From Methanococcus vannielii SB (GTDB lineage: Archaea; AGJL01; Methanococci; Methanococcales; Methanococcaceae): 64,000 bases of DNA. The stretch covers positions 1,068,249 to 1,132,248 of the forward strand of contig NC_009634.1 in the NCBI RefSeq assembly GCF_000017165.1, written 5' to 3'. Every line of letters begins with the position of its first letter. Position 1 is the stretch's first letter. Position numbers and translations under genes: made by a program. Shown here in pieces: positions 46,324 to 55,507 of the stretch. The notes under the pieces are model-generated. The model saw only the letters and a list, made by a program, of their open reading frames with translations. It ran no database searches and had not been told where the DNA came from.

Positions 46324-47463
46324 TTATTTTTTCCACCATATGGAGTTTAAAAGGTCTTCTTTTGAAACACTTAATGAATAAGAAACAAAATCATGAGTTA
46401 TACGTTTTACAAATGCTTTAGAAAAATTTTCCATTATTTCATCAGGACTTTTATTTTTACATAATCTAACTGCTTTTTCAAGTTCTTTTTTTCTAACGTC
46501 CTCAATATATGTATTAAAATCTTTTATTACTTCTTCAACATTAGTTTTTTCAATCTGTTTTAACAGTATACCATATTCTTCTTCAATTATATTTTCAACA
46601 ATTGGGACTTCTTTAAGCCTTTTTTGTAAATTTTTATCAGAAATATTTCTTAAATCATCAATTGTGTAAAGGGATATATTTTCAAGCTCTCTAACTGAAT
46701 CATCTACATCACGAGGGTTTGCAATATCTATAATTATTTTGTTACCAACATCTAAAAGGTCGCTTTTTTCAAGTATATAATGCGGAGATGACGTAGCACA
46801 GATTATAACATCGCTAAAATTAATAGCTTCCTTTAATTTGTCAAAATGAACAGCCATTCCTTTTAACTCTTTTGCAAGTGTTTCTGCTCTTTCATACGTT
46901 CTATTTGCAACAATTACTGCTTTTATATGTTTTTCAATTAGTGCCTTTGCAACAAGGGTTCCAATTTCTCCAGCACCAATTAAAAGAACGTTTCTATTTT
47001 TAAGGCCAAGTTTCATTTCTGCAAGCTCAACAGCTGCACTCCCTATTGAAACACCTCCTTCATTAATCTTAGTTTCGGCCCTTACGCGCTGTCCAACATG
47101 TATTGCCTTTAAAAAAAGATTTTCAAGGTATTTAGATGTTTTTTTAAGTTCTTTAGATTTATGGTAACTTGATTTTATCTGCCCTAAAATTTGGTTTTCA
47201 CCAAGAATCATTGAATCCATTCCACAAGCAACATTTAAAAAATGTAATGTTGCCTTTTTTCCCTTAATTACGTCAAAACCCTTGAAATCAGGTATTATTT
47301 TTTCAATATCATTTATTTCTTCGTCAAAATATGCTTCTATCCGGTTACAAGTTTGAACAATTATGCAAGCATCGTACTTACCGTAAAATTCATCTTCATT
47401 AATTCGCATGCTTTCAAGAACCGGTAATGGATATTTTTTATAATCTGCTTTAATAACCAACAT
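46324..47463 (-). CDS. hemA: Glutamyl-tRNA reductase
   Basis: 379 residues from the ATG behind ATAGGTGAATCT. It reduces glutamyl-tRNA to glutamate semialdehyde, the first committed step to tetrapyrroles, which in methanogens lead to F430 and cobamides. The catalytic cysteine is C39 ([13 protein letters not shown]). The NADPH domain carries [17 protein letters not shown] and [10 protein letters not shown]; the C-terminal dimer domain is helical. It follows the precorrin-2 dehydrogenase-like gene with a 4-base gap. Confidence 0.95.
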
Positions 47464-47467
47464 AGAT

Positions 47468-48073
47468 TCACCTATGTTTTTCAATCAGTTCTAAAAATTC
47501 CAGCTTAAACTGTTTATTAGAAAATACCTTTTCAAGAATTTTTTTACGTAATTCTTGGTCTTTAATTTCATCTTTTAAAAAATTCCGCAACTTATCTTGT
47601 ATTTCAATGTTATCTTCTGAGTTTTTTAAGTAGTTTTGAACAACTTTTCTAACTTCTCTTGCAACTATTGGGCTCTTTCCACCAGTATATATTGCAAAAG
47701 AAACTCCATTTTCTTCAAAGCATGCAGGAACTACTAAATTTACCTTATCTTCAAATGTTGAGGAATTTATATACTTTTTAAGGTAGGTAGCAATTTCAAC
47801 TATTCTATTGTTATTTTTTTTATCTACTGCAGTTATTATAATATCAAAATTTTTTATTATTGAATATAGTTCTTCATTACTTAAATTATTTACATTTTCT
47901 TCAAAAAATTTTACCTTAGGGTAATTTAAAATATCTTCTTTTTCAATTTTTTCAGAGTAAACCGTCAATTTAGCGTTCGATTTTAGAAATTTTTCAAATC
48001 TACGCTTTCCAACATTACCGAAACCAAAAATTAAAACATTAAATCCTTTTAAGTCTAAAAAAACTGGCATCAT
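47468..48073 (-). CDS. Precorrin-2 dehydrogenase (Met8/SirC-like)
   Basis: About 201 residues. The N-terminal Rossmann domain ([27 protein letters not shown]) matches precorrin-2 dehydrogenases, which oxidise precorrin-2 to sirohydrochlorin with NAD+. Further family text is [43 protein letters not shown] and a helical C-terminal domain. Start is uncertain: ATG at 48073 or the next one at 48070, with a weak GTGTG upstream. It pairs with hemA, giving the early and the F430/cobamide-side steps in one operon. Confidence 0.85.
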
Positions 48074-48092
48074 AATTACACACTTATATCTA

Positions 48093-49169
48093 TTACTTTT
48101 CAAGCAGGTTTTTATATACTTCAAAGGTTTTTTTTGAAGAAACGTCCCAAGAAAACTTTTTTGAAAATTCTAACCCTGATTCTCCAAAAGATTTTCTAAG
48201 AGGCTTATTTTCAACAAGTATTTTTATTTTAGTTTTAAGGCTATTTACGTCTTTTGGAGGTACTAGATACCCGTTTGAATGGGTAATTAATTCAGGAATT
48301 CCTCCAACACTAGTTCCAATTACGGCTTTCTTAGAGGCCATTGCTTCAATTAATGTCATTCCTAACCCTTCTGAAAGTGATGGGAGGACTAAAAAACTAC
48401 AATTTTTTACGTAATTTGATACATCAATCTGTGATTTATGCCCCAAAACTTCTACATTATCTATATTTTTGGATTTTATGTACTTAAGTATATTATATTT
48501 TAAGGGGCCAGAACCTACAATTTTAAAATTGAAATCTACATCTTTAATAGCTTCTAAAAAGTAAAATAATCCTTTTTGTTTAACTAATGATCCAACAAAC
48601 AGTCCGTAATCTTCATCAATATTTGAAGGATTAAATAAATTTTCATCAAAACCATTATAAATTACTTCAGATTTTAAATATGGCGAATTTAAATCGTTTT
48701 TGGATTTGAGCTGATTTTTTAATGATTCACTAACACATATTATTTTTTTAGAGTTTGAAACAGCATAATTAAAAAAGTATTTTCCAAAAGCAGATTTTGA
48801 CTGGCTTAAAACATCGCTTCCATGGAGTGTTAAAACAGTTGATATATTAAATTTTTTTCCTAAAAGTGACCCTAAAAATCCCTGTGGGGCAGCATAATGG
48901 CTATGAATTAAATCTATTTTTTCATTGGTAATTATTTCCCCCCCCACCTTATACCCATTTAGAATGTAACTTGGGCCTCTTAAATATTTAAAATAAGGAA
49001 CATCATGAACAAAAACGTTATCAAAAGAGTATTTTTTAGAGTTTGAACTGTAATTTAATATGTGGAATTCAAATTCGTCAAGCTTGCTTAAATTTTTAAT
49101 TAAATTTTCAACGTGTACGGTTATTCCGCCTAAAAAAGGATGATATATTGAAGGGATTAATATTTTCAA
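48093..49169 (-). CDS. Glycosyltransferase, family 4
   Basis: 358 residues of the GT-B fold, family GT4. N-terminal IYHPFLGGITVHVENLIKNL and SHYAAPQGFLGSLLG, then NDP-sugar binding motifs FVGSLVKQKGLFYFLEAI and the E-x7-E motif in LSEGLGMTLIEAMASKK with VGGIPELI. The donor and acceptor are unknown; surface glycan or lipid glycosylation is likely. The start is TTG behind TTGGTGTTATC. The upstream part of the precorrin-2 dehydrogenase-like gene lies just downstream. Confidence 0.88.
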   Translation of the reverse strand: MKILIPSIYHPFLGGITVHVENLIKNLSKLDEFEFHILNYSSNSKKYSFDNVFVHDVPYFKYLRGPSYILNGYKVGGEIITNEKIDLIHSHYAAPQGFLGSLLGKKFNISTVLTLHGSDVLSQSKSAFGKYFFNYAVSNSKKIICVSESLKNQLKSKNDLNSPYLKSEVIYNGFDENLFNPSNIDEDYGLFVGSLVKQKGLFYFLEAIKDVDFNFKIVGSGPLKYNILKYIKSKNIDNVEVLGHKSQIDVSNYVKNCSFLVLPSLSEGLGMTLIEAMASKKAVIGTSVGGIPELITHSNGYLVPPKDVNSLKTKIKILVENKPLRKSFGESGLEFSKKFSWDVSSKKTFEVYKNLLEK

Positions 49170-49193
49170 GATAACACCAAAAATAAAAATTAA

Positions 49194-49769
49194 TTATTTC
49201 CACTTTACAAATAAGTAGTGTTTTTGGTCTTGTTTGATTTCTTCTTCAATTCTTTTTGCAATTGGGTCAATTATATTTTTTCTAACCCTTTCTTCAAAAT
49301 CCTTAAAATTTTCAAACTTTCTTACTTCCCTTTCCTCGATTACCTTCCACATTGAAGTTTTCCCAATTCCTGGAAGCAACTGTAAAGAATGCATTCTAGG
49401 GGTAAGTGGGCCACAATTATTTAAAAATTCTATAAATCTTTCTTCTTGAAACTTAACGGCTTCTTTTATGACATAAAGCAGTTCTGTTTTTGCAGTAGGG
49501 GTTAAATTATCATATTTTAACATTTTTGACACAAATTCGACTTTTTCACGCTTACCTTTTCCAATATATAATTTTTCGGCAAGTTCAACGGTTTTACCAT
49601 CTTTAAGTGTTAATTCCATCATCACAAACTGTTTTTCACCGAATGCAAGTGTGATAGGTTTTTTCTGATGAAGCGGCCTTGTGTCTTCAGGGTAGCCGTA
49701 TTCTAAGAAGTCTAAAACGTATGCGTAGTCTTCAAACTCTCTTTTATTTCTATCGTGCCCCGCTCTCAT
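49194..49769 (-). CDS. DUF655 family protein
   Basis: 191 residues of the archaeal DUF655 family. The C-terminal part contains a helix-hairpin-helix-like segment (LQLLPGIGKTSMWKVIEERE), which points to nucleic-acid binding. The N-terminal half has a small beta-rich domain (DRNKREFEDYAYVLDFLEYGYPED). The L21e-RpoF-DUF655 order is common in archaea and suggests a role in transcription or translation, but no reaction is known. Confidence 0.85.
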   Translation of the reverse strand: MRAGHDRNKREFEDYAYVLDFLEYGYPEDTRPLHQKKPITLAFGEKQFVMMELTLKDGKTVELAEKLYIGKGKREKVEFVSKMLKYDNLTPTAKTELLYVIKEAVKFQEERFIEFLNNCGPLTPRMHSLQLLPGIGKTSMWKVIEEREVRKFENFKDFEERVRKNIIDPIAKRIEEEIKQDQKHYLFVKWK

Positions 49770-49869
49770 AAATACACCTTTTTTCGGTATTAAGTTATAA
49801 TATCATATATCAATATAGACTTAATTTAATAAAAAATTAATGTTTTAGTAACAAAATAGTAAAAATGCG

Positions 49870-50193
49870 TTATTTAAACTTGCATATTACGTCTAAGACG
49901 TCTTCTGCATTTTCTGGAAGGTCTGACCTATAAAAAACGACTTTTAGCTCTTCCGCATTTTCTGGAAGAATATCTATTATTTTAACTGCCATCTTTTCGG
50001 TTAATCCGAGATTCAAAAGCTGAGCTAGCATTGATTCTGCATCTTTTTTATTCAGTTTTGAAAACTTCTGCAAGTAATCTAATGCACACCCGTGTTCATA
50101 CGATAGTTCATCAAAATTTGCCCGTTCACTCATAATTTCAAGTGCATTGGCAATTGTGGTGTGTTTTTCGGAAATAACTTCCTTTCCAATCAT
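49870..50193 (-). CDS. rpoF: RNA polymerase subunit F (Rpb4-like)
   Basis: About 107 residues. Forms the F/E stalk of the archaeal RNA polymerase with RpoE, which grips nascent RNA and aids open complex formation. An HRDC-like helical domain is visible (ANFDELSYEHGCALDYLQKFSKLNKKDAESMLAQLLNLGLTEKMAVKIIDILPENAEEL). The ATG at 50193 sits behind GAGGGAGATT; a TTG four codons upstream is less likely. It follows L21e by 50 bases. Confidence 0.92.
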   Translation of the reverse strand: MIGKEVISEKHTTIANALEIMSERANFDELSYEHGCALDYLQKFSKLNKKDAESMLAQLLNLGLTEKMAVKIIDILPENAEELKVVFYRSDLPENAEDVLDVICKFK

Positions 50194-50243
50194 AATCTCC
50201 CTCAAAATAGATTATTCTAAAAAAAAGAATATCTTAAAAATAA

Positions 50244-50537
50244 TTAAAGCTTAGACTCTCTTAGGTGTTGCGGTCTTGCAATGATGTCTTTGTATTTTCC
50301 ACCATCTTTAACTCTAACTAAGAAAGCTCTTCCTCTTTGAGATACGACTGTTCCAGTTTTACCGTGGAATTTAGGGTGAGGCATTCCTTTCTGTACTGAA
50401 GGGTCGATTACAACGTGAACGGTATCTCCTTCAGTGTAGCATTTTAATGCCCTAGTTAAAGGGAACAATCCTTTTTGTCTAGGGTGTTTTGAAAGTTTGT
50501 ATCTTGTTTTACTTCTAAATCCTTCACTTTTTTGCAT
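50244..50537 (-). CDS. rpl21e: Ribosomal protein L21e
   Basis: 97 residues of the large subunit. Recognised by SEGFRSKTRYKLSKHPRQKGLFPLTRALK, HVVIDPSVQKGMPHPKFHGKTGTV and KDIIARPQHLRESKL. It has the strongest ribosome binding site here (AGGAGGAATAATT). It starts the L21e-RpoF-DUF655 operon. Confidence 0.96.
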   Translation of the reverse strand: MQKSEGFRSKTRYKLSKHPRQKGLFPLTRALKCYTEGDTVHVVIDPSVQKGMPHPKFHGKTGTVVSQRGRAFLVRVKDGGKYKDIIARPQHLRESKL

Positions 50538-50622
50538 AATTATTCCTCCTAATGTGTTTCACAAAAATAATTGGCATAGTGTCTATCTTATTTTCCACTA
50601 CCAATATATAACTATTTCTGTT

Positions 50623-52047
50623 TTAGATATTTTCTACATCCTCATAATCGTGAACATCCAAAACGTCTAAAAACTTACAGATGCACTTTTTATCGAGTAA
50701 TTCCGAAACAGAAGGCGAAGTTCTTCCTTCGTCACTACTTATGAGCTCTTTGATGTATAATCCGCCATCGCAGAAGATCTTAAGTTCGAAGTTATAATCA
50801 TCAAGTATATGTGGCCAAGCTTTATATACCTTACGTACACGTACAAGGTCGGCCCTTCTATGGGCTACCCTATCAGGCGTTCTTTGGTCAATTACTAAAT
50901 TTTCAAGCTTTTGAACGAGGTTTAAGACTTCTTCTTTGGAAACCTTTTCATCACACTCAACTTTTGCAAGGTATGTTTTTTTATGCGGTTCATTTTTAAA
51001 AAAGTGAACATCTTTTTTATTCCCATACTCTAAATCAGTTATTTCAACCATTTTGGAAGAATTTACTTTTTCAGACATTTTTTTTAAATTTACTGTTCTA
51101 ACTTTTGGTTCTTTTATTTCAATTACAAAGGGCCTTCCATTTCCAAGCATTCTAACATCGATATCTTCCCTTCCAGCGCCGTGAAGTGCTTCAGAACTTC
51201 CTTTCATAATTTCCATGAACGGTTCTGCAATAATTTCTTCGACTGAAGTTTGGTACTGTTTTCCAGTGAAGTTACATTTTTCACAGCCTCTTCCTTTACA
51301 GGTCCTGCAGTGCCAGTGACTTTGTGGAATTCCCCTGACGAGTTTTTTATACCTGCCCTTAATAAAAATAGGATTTACCTGAAGCGTAACTTTTTGGTTA
51401 TATGGATTAACCATTATAACAATGTCAGGGTTTTCCTTATCAACTCTTCTTTTAAGAATGGGTGTTACAATTTTTCCAAGTTCCCGACCAAATTCCTGCC
51501 TTATACTTTCCATGAATGGTGTTTCAATCTCTTTTTCTAGTTCTTTAAATCGTTTTGGAAGTTTAGTTCCAATCAAAAAGCTTTCAAATTCATAATTCTT
51601 TAAGGTCTCAGCGATATTTTCAGAAATTTTTTGTAGGTTTTCAGGTGCAAAAATGTCCTTACACCAAGGACATTTAATTTCTAATTCTTCTAAGGCTTTT
51701 TCACCATTAGTTTCCTCAAGGAGTTTATATTCTGCTTCATATTTTTCGATATTATCTATTAAATCAAGTTTTATTTCAAAAAGACCTGATCTATGTATCG
51801 AATACATTAATCTCTTTATTTCGTCAATTTCATCAGGGGTTAATTTTAAATCGCTTTCAAATTCCAAATTATCATTATTTAAATTTTCAAGAGCAATCCT
51901 AAGCAACTGTTCAAGCTCAATTGCCTTTGAAAGTTTTAATGCACGCCCTCTATCAAAGTTATCAGTTCTTATGAGTTTTCCATAAAGTCTTCCAAAACAC
52001 CTGTTGCAAAATGGGTATTTTTTTAAAATAGAATAGTCTATATTCAT
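50623..52047 (-). CDS. pus10: tRNA pseudouridine synthase Pus10
   Basis: 474 residues. Archaeal Pus10 makes pseudouridine 54 and 55 in the tRNA T-arm. N-terminal cysteines C14/C17 (FCNRCFGR) and CPWC near 126-129 form zinc sites, followed by a THUMP-like domain. The catalytic domain has a zinc-like CRTCKGRGCEKCNF near 247-260, the catalytic Asp in AGREDIDVRMLGNGRPF (D295 or D297) and QRTPDRVAHRRADLVRVRKVY. The ATG at 52047 is only 22 bases from the divergent EndoQ start, and the two ribosome binding sites overlap on opposite strands. Confidence 0.94.
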   Translation of the reverse strand: MNIDYSILKKYPFCNRCFGRLYGKLIRTDNFDRGRALKLSKAIELEQLLRIALENLNNDNLEFESDLKLTPDEIDEIKRLMYSIHRSGLFEIKLDLIDNIEKYEAEYKLLEETNGEKALEELEIKCPWCKDIFAPENLQKISENIAETLKNYEFESFLIGTKLPKRFKELEKEIETPFMESIRQEFGRELGKIVTPILKRRVDKENPDIVIMVNPYNQKVTLQVNPIFIKGRYKKLVRGIPQSHWHCRTCKGRGCEKCNFTGKQYQTSVEEIIAEPFMEIMKGSSEALHGAGREDIDVRMLGNGRPFVIEIKEPKVRTVNLKKMSEKVNSSKMVEITDLEYGNKKDVHFFKNEPHKKTYLAKVECDEKVSKEEVLNLVQKLENLVIDQRTPDRVAHRRADLVRVRKVYKAWPHILDDYNFELKIFCDGGLYIKELISSDEGRTSPSVSELLDKKCICKFLDVLDVHDYEDVENI

Positions 52048-52069
52048 ATAATCTCACCTGGGTGATTTA

Positions 52070-53251
52070 ATGATAATAAATGCTGATTTACACATTCATT
52101 CAAAGTATTCAAAAGGAACTTCTAAGTATATGGATATTGAACATATATTAAAATATGGCTCAATAAAGGGACTCGATTTAATTGCAACAGGAGACTGTTT
52201 ACACGAAAAATGGCTCGAAGAAATAGAAAAAAATTCAAATAAGCCCTTACTTTTATCAACAGAAGTCGAAGATCGGCACCGAGTTCATCACCTGATATTT
52301 CTTCCAAGCACAAATCAGGCGCATGACTTAAGAAATATCTTTTCAAAACACGCTAAAAATATAGATGCAGACGGAAGGCCAAGAATTTCTTTAAATGGCA
52401 TGGAAATAATTGATATTATTCGAGAATTGGGCGGTTTAATAGGGCCTGCTCACGCATTTACCCCTTGGACAAGCATTTACAAATCTTTCACTTCAATTTA
52501 CAACTGTTATGCGAGAAAACCTGATTTCATTGAACTTGGACTTTCTGCTGATACAGATATGGCAGACATGGTTGAAGAATTACGGGATTTGCCCTTTTTA
52601 AGTAATTCTGATGCTCATTCCTTTTATTCACATAGGTTGGGCCGAGAATTTAACCAGATGGAAGTAAATGAGCTTTCAGGACTTGAAACAAATTTTGAAG
52701 AGGTAAAAAAAGTTCTTAAAAATAATAAAATAGTTGCAAACTATGGTTTAGATCCAAATCTTGGAAAATACCATTTAACTGCATGTACTAGGTGTTTTAC
52801 ACGATTTCAATTAAAAGATGCAGAAGAAAATAAATTTAAATGTCCAGAATGTAAGGGAATCATAAAAAAAGGTGTATTTGATAGAACAAAGCAACTTTCA
52901 AAAGATGGAAAAATAGTTCACCCTAATTTCCGGCCAAAATACCATAAAATAATCCCATTAGCAGAAATAATTTCCCTATCGATTGGGAAGAATATTGGCA
53001 CAAAATCAGTTGATTTGATATGGGAACAATATATTGGACGATATAATAATGAAATAGATGTACTGATTAACGAAGACATTTTAGAAATTAAAAAAATTAA
53101 TGAAAAAGTAGGAAACATGATAGAATTATTTAGAAAAGGTAAAATTTATATTTATCCTGGCGGGGGGGGAGAATATGGGCATATTTCAAAAATCATGCCG
53201 ACAGTTAAGTGGTTTCATCCAAAAGTAACACTTGATTCTTGGGTAAAATAA
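52070..53251 (+). CDS. endoQ: Endonuclease Q (deaminated-base DNA endonuclease)
   Basis: 393 residues. EndoQ cleaves DNA 5' of deaminated bases (uracil, hypoxanthine, xanthine) and abasic sites. The PHP metal motif is N-terminal (DLHIHSKYSKGTSKYM) with STEVEDRHRVHHLI, GPAHAFTPWTSIYK and NSDAHSFYSHRLGREF, followed by a zinc-ribbon CTRCFTRF..CPEC near 240-260. The C-terminal GGGGEYGHI loop matches the family. The ATG follows GGGTGATTTA. Its promoter probably lies in the first codons of pus10. Confidence 0.87.
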   Translation: MIINADLHIHSKYSKGTSKYMDIEHILKYGSIKGLDLIATGDCLHEKWLEEIEKNSNKPLLLSTEVEDRHRVHHLIFLPSTNQAHDLRNIFSKHAKNIDADGRPRISLNGMEIIDIIRELGGLIGPAHAFTPWTSIYKSFTSIYNCYARKPDFIELGLSADTDMADMVEELRDLPFLSNSDAHSFYSHRLGREFNQMEVNELSGLETNFEEVKKVLKNNKIVANYGLDPNLGKYHLTACTRCFTRFQLKDAEENKFKCPECKGIIKKGVFDRTKQLSKDGKIVHPNFRPKYHKIIPLAEIISLSIGKNIGTKSVDLIWEQYIGRYNNEIDVLINEDILEIKKINEKVGNMIELFRKGKIYIYPGGGGEYGHISKIMPTVKWFHPKVTLDSWVK

Positions 53252-53293
53252 AAATTTATGAAATAGGGCTGAAAATATTTAATTAGAAAATAT

Positions 53294-54481
53294 TTAATAT
53301 TCAAATTCATTCAAAACCTTTGAAAGCCGGTTTATCCCTTCAATTATTTTTTCTTCAGACATGTTTGAATAATTTAACCTAAACGTATTTTCATGGCCTC
53401 CGTTTGGGAAAAATGAACCTCCTGGAACAATTGCAACATTATTTTTTAGACATTCTTCTAAAAATTTCCTTCCATCAAACCCTTCTGGAAGTTCAACCCA
53501 TGTAAAAAGGCCCCCATCAGGATTTGTGTATTTTAAATTTTTAGGGAATTTTTTTTTCATTTCAAAAATCATTAAATCTCTTCTTTTTTTATAAAGTTCT
53601 TTTAATTTTGATAGTCTTTCTTCGAAATCGTAATTTTCAAGCATTTTTGAAATTATTCGCTGGGAAAACGAAGAAGTGTGTAAATCTGCACCCTGTTTTA
53701 TTAAAATATATTTTTCAAGGATATGTTCAGATGCACAAATCCAACCAACCCTTAAACCGGGGCAGAACGTTTTTGAAAAAGTTCCAAGATGAACCACAAG
53801 TCCTAAATTATCGAGAGATTTTAATGAAGGAAGAATTTCACCTGAAAACCTTAGTTCTCCGTAAGGATTATCCTCAATTACTGGAATTTTATATTTTTCA
53901 ATAACTTCCATGAATTTTTTTCTTCTTTCAAAAGACCATGTTTTACCAGTAGGATTTTGAAAATCTGGAATTACGTAAATCATTTTTACATCATGTCTCT
54001 GATTTAATATTTTTTCAAGTTCTTCTGGAATCATTCCAAAGTCATCGGTTGGAACTTCAATAAATTCAGGTTCATATGCTTTAAATGCATTAATTGCGCC
54101 CAAATATGTTGGACTTTCGCATAATATAACATCTCCTTTATCAATAAATACTTTTCCGGAGAAATCAAGGCCTTGTTGGGAACCGCAAACGATTAAAATG
54201 TTTTTTTCTGAAAGCTCTGTTTTATATACTCTATTCATTCTTTCGGAAATCTGCTTTCTAAGGGGAACATACCCTTCAGTTAAATCGTACTGTAATGATT
54301 CTGGGCCCATTTCATCTAAAACTAGCGAAGAAATCTTTTTTATTTCATGAACCGGAAATAATTCTGGTGCGGGAAGTCCGCCTGCAAAAGAAATTACTTC
54401 AGGATTCTGTGTAACTTTTAATATTTCTCTTATTTCTGATGTTTTTAACTTTTCCATTCTATTTGAAAACTTTACATTCAT
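53294..54481 (-). CDS. PLP-dependent aminotransferase (LysN/MocR-like)
   Basis: 395 residues, fold-type I aminotransferase of the 2-aminoadipate/aromatic class. Features: FAGGLPAPELFP, the Asn/Asp cofactor region IPDFQNPTGKTW, PLP-lysine in GTFSKTFCPGLRVGW and FRLNYSN near the end. The substrate is not determined by sequence. ATG at 54481. It diverges from an XRE-cupin regulator across a dyad at 54534-54558, which suggests that regulator controls it. Confidence 0.88.
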   Translation of the reverse strand: MNVKFSNRMEKLKTSEIREILKVTQNPEVISFAGGLPAPELFPVHEIKKISSLVLDEMGPESLQYDLTEGYVPLRKQISERMNRVYKTELSEKNILIVCGSQQGLDFSGKVFIDKGDVILCESPTYLGAINAFKAYEPEFIEVPTDDFGMIPEELEKILNQRHDVKMIYVIPDFQNPTGKTWSFERRKKFMEVIEKYKIPVIEDNPYGELRFSGEILPSLKSLDNLGLVVHLGTFSKTFCPGLRVGWICASEHILEKYILIKQGADLHTSSFSQRIISKMLENYDFEERLSKLKELYKKRRDLMIFEMKKKFPKNLKYTNPDGGLFTWVELPEGFDGRKFLEECLKNNVAIVPGGSFFPNGGHENTFRLNYSNMSEEKIIEGINRLSKVLNEFEY

Positions 54482-54533
54482 TTTAATGCCCCAATTTTGT
54501 TAAGATTGATAATGATATATGCTAAGTATATAT

Positions 54534-54558
54534 ACCGTACATATATACGATATACGGT
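54534..54558. promoter_or_regulatory. Dyad operator between the aminotransferase and XRE-cupin genes
   Basis: ACCGTA at 54534-54539 and TACGGT at 54553-54558 are separated by 13 bases, centred at 54546. It lies in the 135-base divergent spacer, 53 bases from the aminotransferase ATG and 59 from the regulator ATG, overlapping TATA-like sequence on both strands (TATATATACCG and TATATACGATATACGG). Likely binding site of the adjacent XRE-cupin protein. Confidence 0.6.
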
Positions 54559-54616
54559 TTAGAGAATTATTAAAAATATCTATTATATATACATTATATT
54601 GTACAACTGGGATACT

Positions 54617-55168
54617 ATGGACGATTTAAACAGCGTAATTTCTAAAAATTTGAAAAAAATAAGAAAGGAAAAGGGACTTAGTTTGGATGCGTTGTCTACA
54701 TTAACAGGAGTTAGTAAAAGCATGCTTGGGCAGATTGAACGTGAAGAAGTAAATCCTACGATTTCAACGATTTTAAAAATAGCAAATGGTTTAAAAGTGT
54801 CTTTTACATCGCTTATGAAAAAAGAAACATTGGAAGTGAATGTTATACGCTCAAAAGATTTAGAACCAGTTTTTGAGGGTGTTGACCATAAATTATACTC
54901 TGTAATACCATACGAAGACGATAAACATTTTGAAACATGTATTGTAGAGATAATGCCTGGACATGCATATCTTTCTGAGGGCCATATAAAAGGAACTGAA
55001 GAAATAATCACGATTTTTGAGGGCGAACTAACATTAACCCTTGATAAAAAAGAATATATTCTTTCAAAACACGATTCAATTAGATTTATGGCAGATAAAG
55101 CTCATACTTACGAAAATAAAGGAATAAGCCCTGCAAAAATACATTTAGTTTTATATTACCATGAGTAA
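54617..55168 (+). CDS. XRE-family regulator with cupin sensor domain
   Basis: 183 residues from the ATG at 54617 (an earlier start at 54599 lacks support). Residues 1-65 form an XRE HTH (LKKIRKEKGLSLDALSTLTGVSKSMLGQIEREEVNPTISTILKIANGL). Residues 110-180 form a cupin_2 barrel (CIVEIMPGHAYLSEGHIKGTEEIITIFEGELTLTL). Such HTH-cupin proteins usually sense a small metabolite and autoregulate. It is divergent from the aminotransferase, so an amino acid or 2-oxo acid ligand is plausible. Confidence 0.86.
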   Translation: MDDLNSVISKNLKKIRKEKGLSLDALSTLTGVSKSMLGQIEREEVNPTISTILKIANGLKVSFTSLMKKETLEVNVIRSKDLEPVFEGVDHKLYSVIPYEDDKHFETCIVEIMPGHAYLSEGHIKGTEEIITIFEGELTLTLDKKEYILSKHDSIRFMADKAHTYENKGISPAKIHLVLYYHE

Positions 55169-55182
55169 AAGAAAAAAAATGC

Positions 55183-55371
55183 TTAACAGCATCCTTTTTC
55201 TTCTTTAATGCAGTCAACAGGGCAAATATCTACGCAGTCGCCGCAGCTGTTGCATTTCGAAGCATCGATTACTGCTTTACCGTCGTCTTTTTCTGAAATT
55301 GCATCAACCGGACATGAAGGAACACATGCTCCACATGCAATACACTCATCTTCGATTACTTTGAACACCAT
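55183..55371 (-). CDS. 2[4Fe-4S] ferredoxin
   Basis: 62 residues with two cluster motifs, C10/C13/C16/C20 and C40/C43/C46/C50, each followed by Pro, and a CC tail. Low-potential electron carrier of the cytoplasm. The aspartate-rich surface (SEKDDGKAVIDASK) is typical of methanogen ferredoxins. No partner enzyme is next to it, so it is a general carrier. ATG at 55371 behind AGGTGTAATA. Confidence 0.93.
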   Translation of the reverse strand: MVFKVIEDECIACGACVPSCPVDAISEKDDGKAVIDASKCNSCGDCVDICPVDCIKEEKGCC

Positions 55372-55507
55372 TATTACACCTATGTTTATTTTTCAAGTTT
55401 AAAGATTGATATTACATATTTTTATATGTTTGTAAATTATTTTAATTGCCAAATTCTTTTTATATAAAAAAATGAATACGAAAGGTAACTAAAATTTAGG
55501 CGAGTTC

